A DNA stretch of 33,774 bases from Halorientalis sp. (GTDB lineage: Archaea; Halobacteriota; Halobacteria; Halobacteriales; Haloarculaceae). Each line of letters opens with the position of its first letter. The stretch's first letter is position 1. The notes beneath the pieces are model-generated. The model ran no database searches, was not told the DNA's origin, and saw only the letters and a list, made by a program, of their open reading frames with translations. This document shows, piece after piece, positions 17,525 to 28,120 of the stretch. The stretch lies in the NCBI RefSeq assembly GCF_028275115.1, contig NZ_JAQCNH010000071.1, positions 1 through 33,774 on the forward strand. The letters are read 5' to 3'. Made by a program: the position numbers and the translations under genes.

Positions 17525-18121
17525 GTGACGGACAGCTACCGGACAGTCGTCGGCCGCGGACGGGGAGCCTTCGAGGTCAGGGGCTCCGAGTTCGTCGGCC
17601 ACGCGGCGCCCGTCCGCGACGTCGCGGCCGCCGAAGCGTTCGTCGCGGAGATCCGGGCGGAGTACGCCGACGCGACTCATAACGTCCCGGCATACCGCGT
17701 CCGGACCGACCCCCGCACCGAGTGGGCCTCCGACGCCGACGAACCCTCCGGTTCGGCCGGTAAACCCGCACTGAACGTCCTCCAAGGTGAGGAGTTGGAG
17801 AACGTCGTGGCCGTCGTCACCCGCTACTACGGAGGGACGAAACTCGGCGTTGGCGGGCTGGCGCGGGCCTACGCACAGGGGGTCAAAGTCGCCGTCAAGG
17901 ACGCCGGCGTCACCGAACGACACCCGCACGAGTCGGTCTCGATAACCGTCGAGTACGACGACTCTGGAACTGTCCGGGGTATCCTCGAATCGGCCGGCGT
18001 CGAGTTCGACGCCGACTACCGAGCCGACGTGTCCTTCGACGTGCGCGTCCCGGTCGCCGACGCCGCTGCCCTCCGGGACCGAATCCGCAGCGCGACCAGC
18101 GGCCGCGCGACTATCCGGTGA
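17525..18121 (+). CDS. IMPACT/YigZ family protein
   Basis: A 198-residue UPF0029/IMPACT-family protein from a GTG (VTDSYRTVVGRGRGAFEVRG). The core family motif is visible: HNVPAYRVR, SDADEPSGSAGKPALNVLQG, VVTRYYGGTKLGVGGLARAY. The C-terminal ~65 residues form the EF-G-like DUF1949 part (VSITVEYDDSGTVRGILES). Bacterial relatives bind nucleotides or ribosomes, and the eukaryotic IMPACT protein regulates GCN2; the archaeal role is unsettled. A longer in-frame extension upstream is Arg/Pro-rich and overlaps the ATPase fragment, so the GTG is preferred. Confidence 0.88.
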   Translation: MTDSYRTVVGRGRGAFEVRGSEFVGHAAPVRDVAAAEAFVAEIRAEYADATHNVPAYRVRTDPRTEWASDADEPSGSAGKPALNVLQGEELENVVAVVTRYYGGTKLGVGGLARAYAQGVKVAVKDAGVTERHPHESVSITVEYDDSGTVRGILESAGVEFDADYRADVSFDVRVPVADAAALRDRIRSATSGRATIR

Positions 18122-18270
18122 GGCCGCCCCCTGCCCGTCCGGTTCGTCCGATCGACATGTAAACGGCCGAAACAGTGTTCGGATGCAGGTCGTAGATCGA
18201 CTGCCCTCTTTCGATTCTCCAGGTGAAGCGAGGGGGTCTCGACGTCGGCAAATGTTAACAAAATTACCTA

Positions 18271-18945
18271 TCAGGTGGTGCGGAACGCGCGGTCGCCGGC
18301 GTCGCCTAGACCGGGAACGATGAAACCGTCGTCGTCGAGGTGGTCGTCGATGCTGACGGTCAGCAGGTCGGCTTCGGGGAACTGTTTGGCGACGCGGGTG
18401 ATGCCGGCGGGGGCGCTGACCGCCGAGAGGACGAACAGGTTCTCGGGGTCGCCCGCGGCCGCGACTCGTTGGAGGACGGCAGTCATGGTCGACCCGGTCG
18501 CCAACATCGGGTCCGCGACGACGACGGTGTCTTCGCTCGTAATCTCGGGCACTGTCTCGTAATCCACGTCGATGGGGAACCGCCCGTCTTCGTCCATGCC
18601 GGCGTTCTCGTCGCGGCCGGCGCTGATGACCCCCTGTTTCGCGTGCGGGAATGCTTTCAGTAGGCCCTCGACGAACGGCGTCGCCGCCCGGAGGACGTTG
18701 ATAATCACTACGTTGTCGAGGCCGGTGACGCGCTTGCCCATCGTGCCGGTCAACGGCGTCTCTATCTCGGTGTACTCGGTGTCCATCGCACCGTCGATGA
18801 TTTCGTACCCACAGATTCGTCCGAGTTTCACGAGGCCTTTGCGGAAGGCGACCTGCTCGGTTTCGACGCTTCGAAGGTCCGAGAGTGTGTGTTTCGCTAG
18901 CGCGTGCGTAACTACGTACGCGTCGCCGCGTTGCTCGATGGTCAT
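18271..18945 (-). CDS. upp: Uracil phosphoribosyltransferase Upp
   Basis: Pyrimidine salvage enzyme that converts uracil and PRPP to UMP (224 aa, normal length). The start at [11 protein letters not shown] is chosen over an ATG 18 codons upstream. The PRPP-binding loop is [14 protein letters not shown], preceded by ITSEDT. The uracil-binding C-terminus [13 protein letters not shown] is complete. Other family blocks are [15 protein letters not shown] and SAVSAPAGI. Monocistronic, convergent with the YigZ gene across a 150-base gap. Confidence 0.96.
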   Translation of the reverse strand: MTIEQRGDAYVVTHALAKHTLSDLRSVETEQVAFRKGLVKLGRICGYEIIDGAMDTEYTEIETPLTGTMGKRVTGLDNVVIINVLRAATPFVEGLLKAFPHAKQGVISAGRDENAGMDEDGRFPIDVDYETVPEITSEDTVVVADPMLATGSTMTAVLQRVAAAGDPENLFVLSAVSAPAGITRVAKQFPEADLLTVSIDDHLDDDGFIVPGLGDAGDRAFRTT

Positions 18946-19207
18946 ATTCAGGATGTCGGTGGCCCGCCGATAAAACGGTCGGTCGCCATCCCCTGGCATC
19001 TACCACAGAAGCCAGCCCCACATCTCCGCGACCGGAGTTGTAAATGGAGTGATACGTCGCGGACGCCACGGGCCGGTAGCTGTCCGTCTGTGCCCGTAGC
19101 GCTTCAATACGCTGCCCGTCCGACAGCGTCGCCGCTGTAGCGTGTGAGGACTGCCGAGGATGGGGGGGAAAAGGTATATTCGGTCGTGCCCTATCTATGG
19201 AAAACTG

Positions 19208-19945
19208 ATGGAAGAGAGCGTTTCGGGGTTCAAACAGCGCGGGCGCTGGGTCGACGTGGTGGAACATGGCGAGCGAATCACCCGTGCATTAGCTGACCTC
19301 GCGGAGGACGCCGACGTTGACGCGGACGCACTGGCCGAGTTCGACGATTGGCGACCAAAGTCCGACGAGCGACTCGACGACCACGTCAACGAGAAGACGG
19401 CCGAGCAGGCCAGCGTCGGCGAGGGTGAGGGTGAAAAGGCGGGCAAAGACCCCGACGAGGACCTCCAGACGGCCGGCGAGAAACTCACCGAGTCCTACGA
19501 GAAACTCGACGACGAACCCGAAGAGGCCGTCGACAGGTGGGGTGAGTCCATCGACTACGTAGCCCGTGCGGCCGACTCGGCCGGCCGGAAAGCACTGCGC
19601 GCCGTCGAGGGGGCCGTCTACAAGAACGTGATGACCCGGATCGCACCCTACTACTTCGACAACGAGCTCGTCAGCGCCAACCTCCAGCGAGCCGGCCGTG
19701 GCGAAGCCCCCGAGTACGTCTTCGAGGTCAACGTCAACGACGACGACCTGAAGATTCGGGTGTCGAACAGGCTCGCAGACTACGAGTCCTCCGTCGACCG
19801 CTGGCACGTCGACACGCCCAAACACACAGCGACCGTCGCCGCCGCCGAGGGCGTCGAACCCCCGGCCCCGAGCGACGACCTCGTCGCCGAGTCGAACGAA
19901 CCCGCTTCGGAACCGTACGACCCAGCATCCGAGGACGGCGACTGA
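19208..19945 (+). CDS. Conserved haloarchaeal protein (DUF5828-like)
   Basis: A 245-aa acidic soluble protein starting MEESVSGFKQRGRWVDVVEHG. The first half is helical and charged, with a Glu/Lys/Asp-rich linker (residues ~73-90). The central block DYVARAADSAGRKALRAVEG and YKNVMTRIAPYYFDNELVSA is the most structured part. The tail is Glu/Pro/Ser-rich and disordered. I recall this as a domain of unknown function confined to haloarchaea (DUF5828 from memory, not checked). No catalytic motif is visible. It stands alone, upstream of katG on the same strand but 140 bases away. Confidence 0.72.
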   Translation: MEESVSGFKQRGRWVDVVEHGERITRALADLAEDADVDADALAEFDDWRPKSDERLDDHVNEKTAEQASVGEGEGEKAGKDPDEDLQTAGEKLTESYEKLDDEPEEAVDRWGESIDYVARAADSAGRKALRAVEGAVYKNVMTRIAPYYFDNELVSANLQRAGRGEAPEYVFEVNVNDDDLKIRVSNRLADYESSVDRWHVDTPKHTATVAAAEGVEPPAPSDDLVAESNEPASEPYDPASEDGD

Positions 19946-20026
19946 CCTTCGAGCGTTCACGTCCCCGGTATCCGACCCCGAGCTTTGTGCTGTGTGAACG
20001 GATGTTTCGCGACCGCAGAAAAATAA

Positions 20027-22264
<2,238 letters not shown>

Positions 22265-22513
22265 GCTAAGGCCCGATCCAACCCTTTTCGATTTCGCACT
22301 ACCCAATCGAGCGGTCCCGCTCGCCAGAGACTGCCCGCACTCCGCCCGGCAACTCGCGGCCGAGCGCGTCTGTGGACGACACGCAGATCGCTCCCGCGCT
22401 CGCTCGTCGTCCAGTGACACCTCACTCACGGCTCTCGGGCAGTCGTCACGCGAGGTCGCGACGCCGCGGGTCCACCCGAGTCGGAGACCCAGACACCGCA
22501 GCGGACAACCCCG

Positions 22514-22648
22514 TTACCACTCCCGTTCGATGGAGAACCCGCCACAGTCCAGGCAGACCTGTCGCTGTGCCTCGTACTGTGCACCACAGTGCTGACACTC
22601 GTACTCCCCGCTCCGTTCGGTGAACCGCCGCAGTCGTTCGAGTATCAT
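22514..22648 (-). CDS. 44-residue zinc-ribbon protein
   Basis: A very small ORF with clear coding character: MILERLRRFTERSGEYECQH, then CGAQYEAQRQVCLDCGGFSI, ending EREW and TAA. Two Cys pairs, Cys18-x2-Cys21 and Cys32-x2-Cys35, form a compact zinc ribbon like the many short zinc-finger proteins of haloarchaea. It is AT-richer upstream (CTTATAATTATTC near 22683-22695 on the plus strand), which would supply a promoter. It lies between katG and the divergent PiT transporter. Function unknown; regulatory or RNA/protein-interaction roles are typical for such proteins. Confidence 0.72.
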   Translation of the reverse strand: MILERLRRFTERSGEYECQHCGAQYEAQRQVCLDCGGFSIEREW

Positions 22649-22782
22649 TTGCCCCCTCTTAGCACACACTGTCCACGTCACTACTTATAATTATTCGCCA
22701 GCCGCTGAAAAAAGGCGAGCGGCGCAGCTCCGGGCGGCGAGTGCGGCAGGTTATTACGCGTCCCGACAGTAGCCGGGTCTCA

Positions 22783-23970
22783 ATGGTCGCTGGAGGGACG
22801 CTCGCGACGTTTCTGGTCGCCGGAGCAGCGAGCCTGTTTATGGCGTGGGCCATCGGCGCTGGGTCGTCGGGTTCGACGCCGTTCGCCCCGGCGGTCGGTG
22901 CCAACGCTATCTCGGTCATGCGTGCTGGTTTCGTCGTCGGTCTGCTCGGACTGGGTGGCGCCGTGCTTCAGGGCGCGAACGTCACGGAAGCGGTCGGCCG
23001 CGAACTCGTCTTGAATGCGACGCTCTCGCCGACTGCGGCCGTCGTCGCGCTCATCACCGCGGCGGTGCTGGTGGCTGTCGGCGTGTTCGCCGGCTATCCC
23101 ATCGCCACCGCCTTCACCGTCACCGGCGCGGTTGTCGGCGTCGGACTGGCGCTGGGTGGCGACCCTGCCTGGCCGAAATATCGGGAGATCGTCGCGCTGT
23201 GGGTCGCGACGCCGTTCGTCGGCGGCGGTATCGCCTACGCTACCGCCCGAGGGCTCCGGAACGAGGGCGTCCCCGAGTCACTGGCCGTCCCTCTCCTGGC
23301 CGGTCTCGTCGGCGCAATTCTCGCGAATGTCCGGTTCGTCGTTCTCGGACCGCCCGACGAGGCCGCGTCGCTGACGGGTGTCGCTACCACCGCTCTCTCC
23401 GGTCTCCCGTCGGCCGTCGTCTACGCCGGTGTGACGCTCGTGGCCGCGACGCTCGCCGCCGTCGTCCTCTGGTGGGACCTCCGCGGGAGTCCCGAGGCCG
23501 GCCAGCGCCACTTCCTGCTCGCGCTCGGTGGGCTCGTCGCGTTCTCCGCCGGTGGGAGTCAAGTGGGACTGGCACTGGGACCTCTCCTCCCCCTGCTCGA
23601 CCCCTTCGAGATCCCGCTCGTGGCCGTCCTACTGGGTGGTGGACTCGGCCTCCTGATCGGCTCGTGGACCGGCGCGCCCCGGATGATCAAGGCGCTCAGC
23701 CAGGACTACTCGGCGCTGGGTCCGCGCCGCTCCATCGCCGCGCTCATCCCTTCTTTCGCCATCGCACAGACCGCCGTCTTCTTCGGCATCCCCGTCTCGT
23801 TCAACGAGATCATCGTCAGCGCCATCATCGGCAGCGGTTTCGCCGCCGGCGGGAGTGGTGTCAGCGGCAGGAAGATGGCATACACCGTCCTCGCGTGGAT
23901 CGCCTCGCTCGGCCTCGCTCTCACCCTCGGCTACGGCGTGTTCACCGCCATCGACGTACTGCCGGTCTGA
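22783..23970 (+). CDS. PiT-family transporter, probable inorganic phosphate permease
   Basis: An integral membrane protein of about 395 residues starting MVAGGTLATFLVAG, with some ten hydrophobic segments in two homologous halves, the PiT inverted-repeat plan. Known PiT signatures GANDVANA and HGANDVANAIGP are changed here to VGANAISVMRAG and AGGSQVGLALGPL: the conserved Asp/Asn pair is lost in both halves. The last third (SWTGAPRMIKALSQDYSALG, SFNEIIVSAIIGSG) still resembles PiT. Phosphate is the default substrate, but the altered signatures leave room for another anion. No PhoU-like gene is adjacent; one of a different type is at 29990. Confidence 0.8.
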   Translation: MVAGGTLATFLVAGAASLFMAWAIGAGSSGSTPFAPAVGANAISVMRAGFVVGLLGLGGAVLQGANVTEAVGRELVLNATLSPTAAVVALITAAVLVAVGVFAGYPIATAFTVTGAVVGVGLALGGDPAWPKYREIVALWVATPFVGGGIAYATARGLRNEGVPESLAVPLLAGLVGAILANVRFVVLGPPDEAASLTGVATTALSGLPSAVVYAGVTLVAATLAAVVLWWDLRGSPEAGQRHFLLALGGLVAFSAGGSQVGLALGPLLPLLDPFEIPLVAVLLGGGLGLLIGSWTGAPRMIKALSQDYSALGPRRSIAALIPSFAIAQTAVFFGIPVSFNEIIVSAIIGSGFAAGGSGVSGRKMAYTVLAWIASLGLALTLGYGVFTAIDVLPV

Positions 23971-24077
23971 GCGTTCCCCGCTCCGATCCGGAACCGCCGG
24001 ACGTCACCTGCCCACGATGCAGCCGTTCAGTTCTTGTCGGTGCAGAAAGACATTTCATAATCGAAACTAAGGAGGAT

Positions 24078-24290
24078 ATGACAATGCGGCGGTATGTAAG
24101 CGGTGGACGGACCAGACGAGCGCTGTTGCGGGGCACGGCGGTCGCGGTGGCCGCCGGGGTGGCCGGGTGTTCGGGCGGCAACGACCCCGGAACCGACGAC
24201 TCTGGAGACGACACAGGGACGAGTAGCTCCGGGTGCCGACCGGTCCCGGAGACAGCTTCTTTGACCGACAGCCCCAACGGTCGGCCGTGA
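24078..24290 (+). CDS. Short Tat-lipoprotein, possibly truncated
   Basis: A 70-residue ORF with a strong GGAGG five bases before the ATG cluster (MTMRRYVSGG). It has a Tat-like RTRRALLRG, a hydrophobic core AVAVAAGVAG and a lipobox-like GVAGCSGG, then an Asp/Gly/Ser/Thr-rich linker typical of haloarchaeal lipoproteins. It ends after only ~40 mature residues (RPVPETASLTDSPNGRP), with no folded domain. Its stop overlaps the GTG of the next ORF (GTGA). It may be a complete small lipoprotein or the stub of a larger deleted one. Confidence 0.5.
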   Translation: MTMRRYVSGGRTRRALLRGTAVAVAAGVAGCSGGNDPGTDDSGDDTGTSSSGCRPVPETASLTDSPNGRP

Positions 24291-24496
24291 TCCCGTACTG
24301 TGACACGCCGGGTCAGTCCGTCGCGGCCGCCGTCGTCGGCGGCCTGCTCGGCACCGCTCTCGCGCTCGCGGCCGGCCTCAACCTCGCCGCAGGCGTCGTA
24401 CTGGCTGGCCTGCTCGGCGGGTTCGCGGACCTGGCCGCCCACATCGTCCGCGGCGACGACCAGTTCCGGGCCGCCGTCGCGCGGTTGCGAGGCTGA
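24287..24496 (+). CDS. Small membrane protein overlapping the lipoprotein gene
   Basis: A 69-residue ORF from a GTG that overlaps the upstream stop by four bases (MIPYCDTPGQSVAAAVVGGL). Two adjacent hydrophobic helices, roughly residues 11-27 and 29-45, are followed by an amphipathic tail (LAAHIVRGDDQFRAAVARLR). The coupled start favours a real gene, but no family is recognised. It ends 70 bases before the convergent CNNM-type gene. Confidence 0.45.
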   Translation: MIPYCDTPGQSVAAAVVGGLLGTALALAAGLNLAAGVVLAGLLGGFADLAAHIVRGDDQFRAAVARLRG

Positions 24497-24565
24497 CCGC
24501 CCGCAACTCCCGATGCCGAATATCCTGATAGCGATCATAACGGAGACCGTCCGATACCGACCCCC

Positions 24566-25963
24566 TCAGTCGTCGGCGGCGGCGTCTTCCGGTTCAGGTT
24601 CCCCCTCGTCTTCGGTGCCGTCCTGCTGGATGCGTGTGACCCGGGCTTTCATGATGCGGGTGTTCTCGACCTGTTCGACCCGGATCTCGACGCCCTCGTA
24701 CTCGATTTCCTCGCCTTCCTCGACGAGGCGGCCGGCGAGGTTGAAAATGAACCCGGCGATGGTCTCGAACTCCTCGCCCTCCGGGATGTCGATGCCGAGG
24801 GCCTCGTTGACCTCCTCGATGTTGACCTCGCCTTTGACGATGGCACTGTCGTCACCGACGAACTCGATGGGTTCCTCCTCTTCGCCTTCGAGGATCTCGC
24901 CGACGATCTCCTCGGTGAGGTCCTCCATGGTCACGAGGCCTTCAGTGGTGCCGAACTCGTCGATGACGACCACCATGTGGAGGCGTTCGTCGCGCATCTC
25001 CGCCAGCAGGTCGTCGACGTTTTTCGACTCCGGGACGTGTAGCGTCGGCTCGATCAGGTCCTCGAGTTCGACGTCCTCGGCGGCCGTCCCGCCGTAGTTG
25101 CGGTCCCGGACCAGATCGCGGATGTGGACGACGCCGATGATGTTGTCCAGACTCCCCTCGTAGACCGGGAGGCGAGCGTGCCCCGAGTGGACACACTGCT
25201 CCATCGCCTCGTCGACTGTCGCGTCCTTCGAGATGCCGTCCACGTCGAGCCGCGGCGTCATGACTTCCTTGGCGATTGTGTTGTTGAATCGGAGCGTGCG
25301 CTGGAGCATCTCCCGCTCTTCCTCGTCCAGTACGCCCTCGCGTTCGCCAGTCTCGATTATGTCACGGATCTCCTCGCGGGTGACGTAGGACGTCTCGATG
25401 GCGGTCTGACCGCCGGTGACGCGGTTGACCTGCTGTGTGAGGAAGTCGAAGACGACGATCAGCGGCCACAGCACGCGCTCGGCGGCCTTCAGCGGGCGGG
25501 AAATCTGCAGGGCCCACGACTCGGTGTTTTCGACCGCGTAGCTCTTCGGAGCACTCTCTCCGAACAGGAGGACCAATGCCGTGATTCCGAACGTCGAGAT
25601 GGCGACGGCGACGCCCTGGCTGAGGTAGATTGCCAGCAGCCCCGTCGTGATCGACGTCATCGCGATGTTGACTAGATTGTTCCCGACGAGAATCGTCACG
25701 AGCAACCGGTGGGGGTCGGCCTTGAGCCCCTTGAGGGTCTTTGCACCGGGAACCCCGTCCTCGACCAGCGAGTCGACGCGGTGGGCCGCCAGCGAGAACA
25801 TGGCAATCTCCGAGGATGAAAAAAATGCCGACAGTACGAGCAGGACGACGACGACGACGACCCCAACGCCAGTGATGAGACTGTCGGTGAACTGCACTCC
25901 CAGCACCTGCGTCGCAGCAGGTGCGGGTGCGACCAGCGGCGCGACGGCCGAAGCTGCGCCCAT
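24566..25963 (-). CDS. CNNM/CorC-type membrane protein (DUF21-CBS-CorC_HlyC)
   Basis: A 465-aa protein of the CNNM/hemolysin-C-like family, associated with Mg2+/Co2+ homeostasis. In order: an N-terminal DUF21 membrane domain with about four helices (VVVVVLLVLSAFFSSSEIAM, LLVTILVGNNLVNIAMTSI, LVLLFGESAPKSYAVEN); a cytosolic CBS pair (MTPRLDVDGI, HARLPVYEGSLDNIIGVVHI, HMVVVIDEFGTTEGLVTMED); and a C-terminal CorC_HlyC domain (GEVNIEEVNEALGIDIPEGE, TIAGFIFNLAGRLVEEGEEI). An acidic tail follows. All domains are complete. Monocistronic. Confidence 0.93.
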   Translation of the reverse strand: MGAASAVAPLVAPAPAATQVLGVQFTDSLITGVGVVVVVVLLVLSAFFSSSEIAMFSLAAHRVDSLVEDGVPGAKTLKGLKADPHRLLVTILVGNNLVNIAMTSITTGLLAIYLSQGVAVAISTFGITALVLLFGESAPKSYAVENTESWALQISRPLKAAERVLWPLIVVFDFLTQQVNRVTGGQTAIETSYVTREEIRDIIETGEREGVLDEEEREMLQRTLRFNNTIAKEVMTPRLDVDGISKDATVDEAMEQCVHSGHARLPVYEGSLDNIIGVVHIRDLVRDRNYGGTAAEDVELEDLIEPTLHVPESKNVDDLLAEMRDERLHMVVVIDEFGTTEGLVTMEDLTEEIVGEILEGEEEEPIEFVGDDSAIVKGEVNIEEVNEALGIDIPEGEEFETIAGFIFNLAGRLVEEGEEIEYEGVEIRVEQVENTRIMKARVTRIQQDGTEDEGEPEPEDAAADD

Positions 25964-26091
25964 TACCGACTGACTTTGCCGTCGGCGGGATTAAGACTTG
26001 TCATCGGTGTAATGCGCGCAATCCAGCGATTTCGCCGCTGTAACCGTCGATTCTCTCTGCCCTCGGCCGTCCGCCCACGCGGACACGCTGA

Positions 26092-26118
26092 GGGGGGCCC
26101 GGCTCCGCCGAGCCCCCG
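26092..26118. repeat. GC-rich intergenic hairpin
   Basis: GGGGGC, C, CGGC, loop TCC, GCCG, A, GCCCCC: a 10-bp stem with a single C/A mismatch (26093-26117). It lies in the spacer between the divergent CNNM and thioredoxin-fold genes. The loop and core (GGCTCCGCC) resemble the palindrome at 32962-32986, suggesting a common intergenic element rather than a simple terminator. Confidence 0.55.
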
Positions 26119-26174
26119 TCCTGCTCGTGCGGACGCCCGAAGGGCTTACCTGGCAATCGCCCCTATTCCACCCG

Positions 26175-26483
26175 ATGAGCGACCCGGATATCACACTTTA
26201 CCGGCTGCAGGCGTGCCCGTTCTGTGAGCGCGTCGTCCGCAAACTCGAAGAGTACGACCTCGACTACCGGTCTCGGTTCGTCGAACCGATGCACTCGGAC
26301 CGCAACGTGGTCAAGCGCATCTCGGGCAAGCGGACCGTGCCCGCCGTGGTCGACGACACCACCGGCGTCACGATGTCCGAGAGCGCGAACATCGTCGACT
26401 ACCTCGACCGGACGTACGGGGGCGAGGGAAGCGACACTTCCCGAGCCTCGTCGGCACAAAGCTCCGACGGCGGTGAAGCCTGA
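26175..26483 (+). CDS. Glutaredoxin/GST-N-like thiol protein with CPFC motif
   Basis: A 102-aa thioredoxin-fold protein starting MSDPDITLYRLQACPFCERV. The redox motif C14-P-F-C17 follows the first beta strand. The cis-Pro region KRTVPAVVDD and the GST-N-like MSESANIVDYLDRTYGG complete the fold. The Ser/Gly-rich tail is disordered. Likely a cytoplasmic disulfide reductase or GST-N-type protein. It overlaps the following peroxiredoxin-like gene by one base (TGATG), so the two are translationally coupled and probably act together. Confidence 0.88.
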   Translation: MSDPDITLYRLQACPFCERVVRKLEEYDLDYRSRFVEPMHSDRNVVKRISGKRTVPAVVDDTTGVTMSESANIVDYLDRTYGGEGSDTSRASSAQSSDGGEA

Positions 26484-27016
26484 TGCCGATGGGATTGGAC
26501 TTCGAGGTGGTCGAGTTCCCTGACGTCGACCACCCTACAGCAGGCGAACAGGCCCCCGACTTCGAGCGCCCGCTGGTCACAGCCGAGTACTGGGAGGACC
26601 GTGCGCTCTCGGCCCTCACGGCCGAAGGGCCGGTTCTCCTCCTGTTCCACACCATGGACGGTGCCTTCCCGACGACGTACATGTGGAACGAGATTCGGGA
26701 CCGCGAGTGGGGGCAAAGCGAGGACGACCTGACCGTCGTCGGGCTCTCGGTCTCCTCGCCGTACGAACACAAGACGACTATCGCGGAGCGTGGAATCGAG
26801 GACACCGGCTATCGGCTCTTTTCGGACCCGCAAAACGGTGTGGCCGAGCGGTACAGTATCGACCACTCCCTCGACGGGATGGCCGGCGTCAGCGAACCCC
26901 GACCCGCCGCCTTCCTACTCGACGACGAGCGCGTGATCCAGTACGCCTGGGTCGCAGCCGAGTGGCCGCAGTTCCCAGACTACGACGAGATCGAGGCCGC
27001 GATCGACGACCTGTAG
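26483..27016 (+). CDS. Cysteine-free peroxiredoxin-like (AhpC/TSA fold) protein
   Basis: A 177-aa protein with the AhpC/TSA layout: GEQAPDFERPLV, then GPVLLLFHTMDGAFPTTYMW where peroxiredoxins have F-x-P-x-A-F-T-x2-C, LTVVGLSVSSPYEHKTTI, YRLFSDPQNGVAERYSI, RPAAFLLDDERVIQYAWVA. No cysteine occurs anywhere in the protein, so it cannot run normal thiol peroxidase chemistry. The frame is open and well conserved in style, so this looks like a repurposed family member, not decay. Start: ATG at 26483 overlapping the upstream stop, or the Met two codons later. Confidence 0.82.
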   Translation: MPMGLDFEVVEFPDVDHPTAGEQAPDFERPLVTAEYWEDRALSALTAEGPVLLLFHTMDGAFPTTYMWNEIRDREWGQSEDDLTVVGLSVSSPYEHKTTIAERGIEDTGYRLFSDPQNGVAERYSIDHSLDGMAGVSEPRPAAFLLDDERVIQYAWVAAEWPQFPDYDEIEAAIDDL

Positions 27017-27053
27017 CGACCGACTTTTGACTCTCCGCGGCCGACCGTCGACA

Positions 27054-27632
27054 ATGACTGACGCCGACACCACCCGTGCCGTCGATGCCCTCCGGAACGG
27101 CGACCTCGTCGTCTACCCTACGGAGACCGTCTACGGCCTCGGCGCGGACGCCACCGACGCCGACGCCGTCGAGCGCGTCTTCGACGCGAAGCGACGAGAC
27201 CGAGACGAACCCGTGTCGCTGGCCGTCCCCGACATCGAGACCGCCCTCGAGTACACCGCCCCGACCGCCGACGAGCGCGCGTTCATGCACGAGTTCCTGC
27301 CCGGTCCCGTCACAGTGCTGGTCGACCGTACCGACGTGGTGCCGGACGTGCTGACCGCTGGCCGCGAAACGGTCGGCGTTCGAGTCCCCGACCACGACCG
27401 CGCGCTCGCGCTTCTGGAGGATTTCCACCCAGTCACCGCCACCAGCGCCAACGTCAGCGGTACCGGGAGCGTCCGCGAGGTGGACGAACTGGGCGACCAG
27501 GTCCGGGAGGTCGCCGCCGTCCTGCTCGACGGCGGCCGGACCCCCGGCGGTGGCAGCACCGTCGTCGACGTCGACGCCGGCGACATCTACCGGCGCGGCG
27601 CGATGGCCGAGGAAATCGAGGCGTGGCTCTGA
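27054..27632 (+). CDS. Sua5/YrdC threonylcarbamoyl-AMP synthase
   Basis: A 192-aa enzyme that makes threonylcarbamoyl-AMP from Thr, bicarbonate and ATP for the t6A modification of tRNAs decoding ANN codons. Motifs: DLVVYPTETVYGLGADATDA near the N-terminus, AKRRDRDEPVSLAV, FLPGPVTVLVDRT, GVRVPDH, PVTATSANVSGTG, and GGSTVVDVDAG. It is the YrdC domain alone, without the C-terminal Sua5 extension. The ATG at 27054 is preferred to an upstream in-frame start. It is downstream of the redox pair with a 37-base gap. Confidence 0.93.
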   Translation: MTDADTTRAVDALRNGDLVVYPTETVYGLGADATDADAVERVFDAKRRDRDEPVSLAVPDIETALEYTAPTADERAFMHEFLPGPVTVLVDRTDVVPDVLTAGRETVGVRVPDHDRALALLEDFHPVTATSANVSGTGSVREVDELGDQVREVAAVLLDGGRTPGGGSTVVDVDAGDIYRRGAMAEEIEAWL

Positions 27633-27663
27633 AACCGCGCCTGCCCCGACTCGAACCCGCCGG

Positions 27664-28029
27664 CTACGGCAGTTTTAAATAGGTGTCGCCGCGTTTCTGA
27701 CAGCGGACGACTTTGGCGACGCCCGACGGAATCCGCGAGGCGCCGTCGGCGAGGGCTGCCGACGCGAACCCGAGTCGATCCAGCGACCCCTCACACGCGT
27801 TGATTTGGACGCCGGCGGCCGCCATCTGGTTGATCTGTGTCGCCTCCGGCGCCGACGCGAGCAGAAACCGAACGGCGTCCCCGTTGACCACGACCGTAAT
27901 CGCCTCGGCCGCCGTCGGTACCGACTCGTCCTCGTACAGGTTCAGGATGTTTCGCAGCGCCATCCGCCAGTCTGCGTTCTCACCGCTCGTGATGTGGACG
28001 ACGATGCCCGAACTAGCACTCATCACCAT
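27664..28029 (-). CDS. DsrE-family protein
   Basis: A 121-aa (or 119-aa from the second ATG) DsrE/DsrF-like protein: GIVVHITSGENADWRMALRN, EAITVVVNGDAVRFLLA, and a conserved-type Cys in GVQINACEGSLDRLG. It ends RIPSGVAKVVRCQKRGDTYL plus three residues. Family members carry sulfur as persulfide on that Cys or act as small regulators. A TATA-like TTTTACTT lies about 20 bases before the first ATG, favouring a leaderless mRNA. No tus/dsr genes are adjacent, so the sulfur role is only inferred. Confidence 0.85.
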   Translation of the reverse strand: MVMSASSGIVVHITSGENADWRMALRNILNLYEDESVPTAAEAITVVVNGDAVRFLLASAPEATQINQMAAAGVQINACEGSLDRLGFASAALADGASRIPSGVAKVVRCQKRGDTYLKLP

Positions 28030-28120
28030 CTCTTATCGGGGTGAAGAAGTAAAACCTGCCCGTGGTCCCACCCCCACGCAAATCTCTTGTTCAAACCCGT
28101 CGCACACTCACCGCCTCGCG

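Noticed and set aside
17513..19267. 584-codon minus-strand ORF across the YigZ, upp and flanking region
   Set aside because: Arg/Pro/Asp-rich shadow of two well-identified genes with no domain pattern.
22845..24290. 481-codon ORF overlapping the PiT gene
   Set aside because: Its first ~400 codons are an Arg-rich out-of-frame reading of PiT; only the last 70 codons, from 24078, look genuine.
28085..28110. Possible tRNA T-arm (GTTCAAACCCG)
   Set aside because: No flanking 5-bp stem, anticodon arm or acceptor stem could be built around it.
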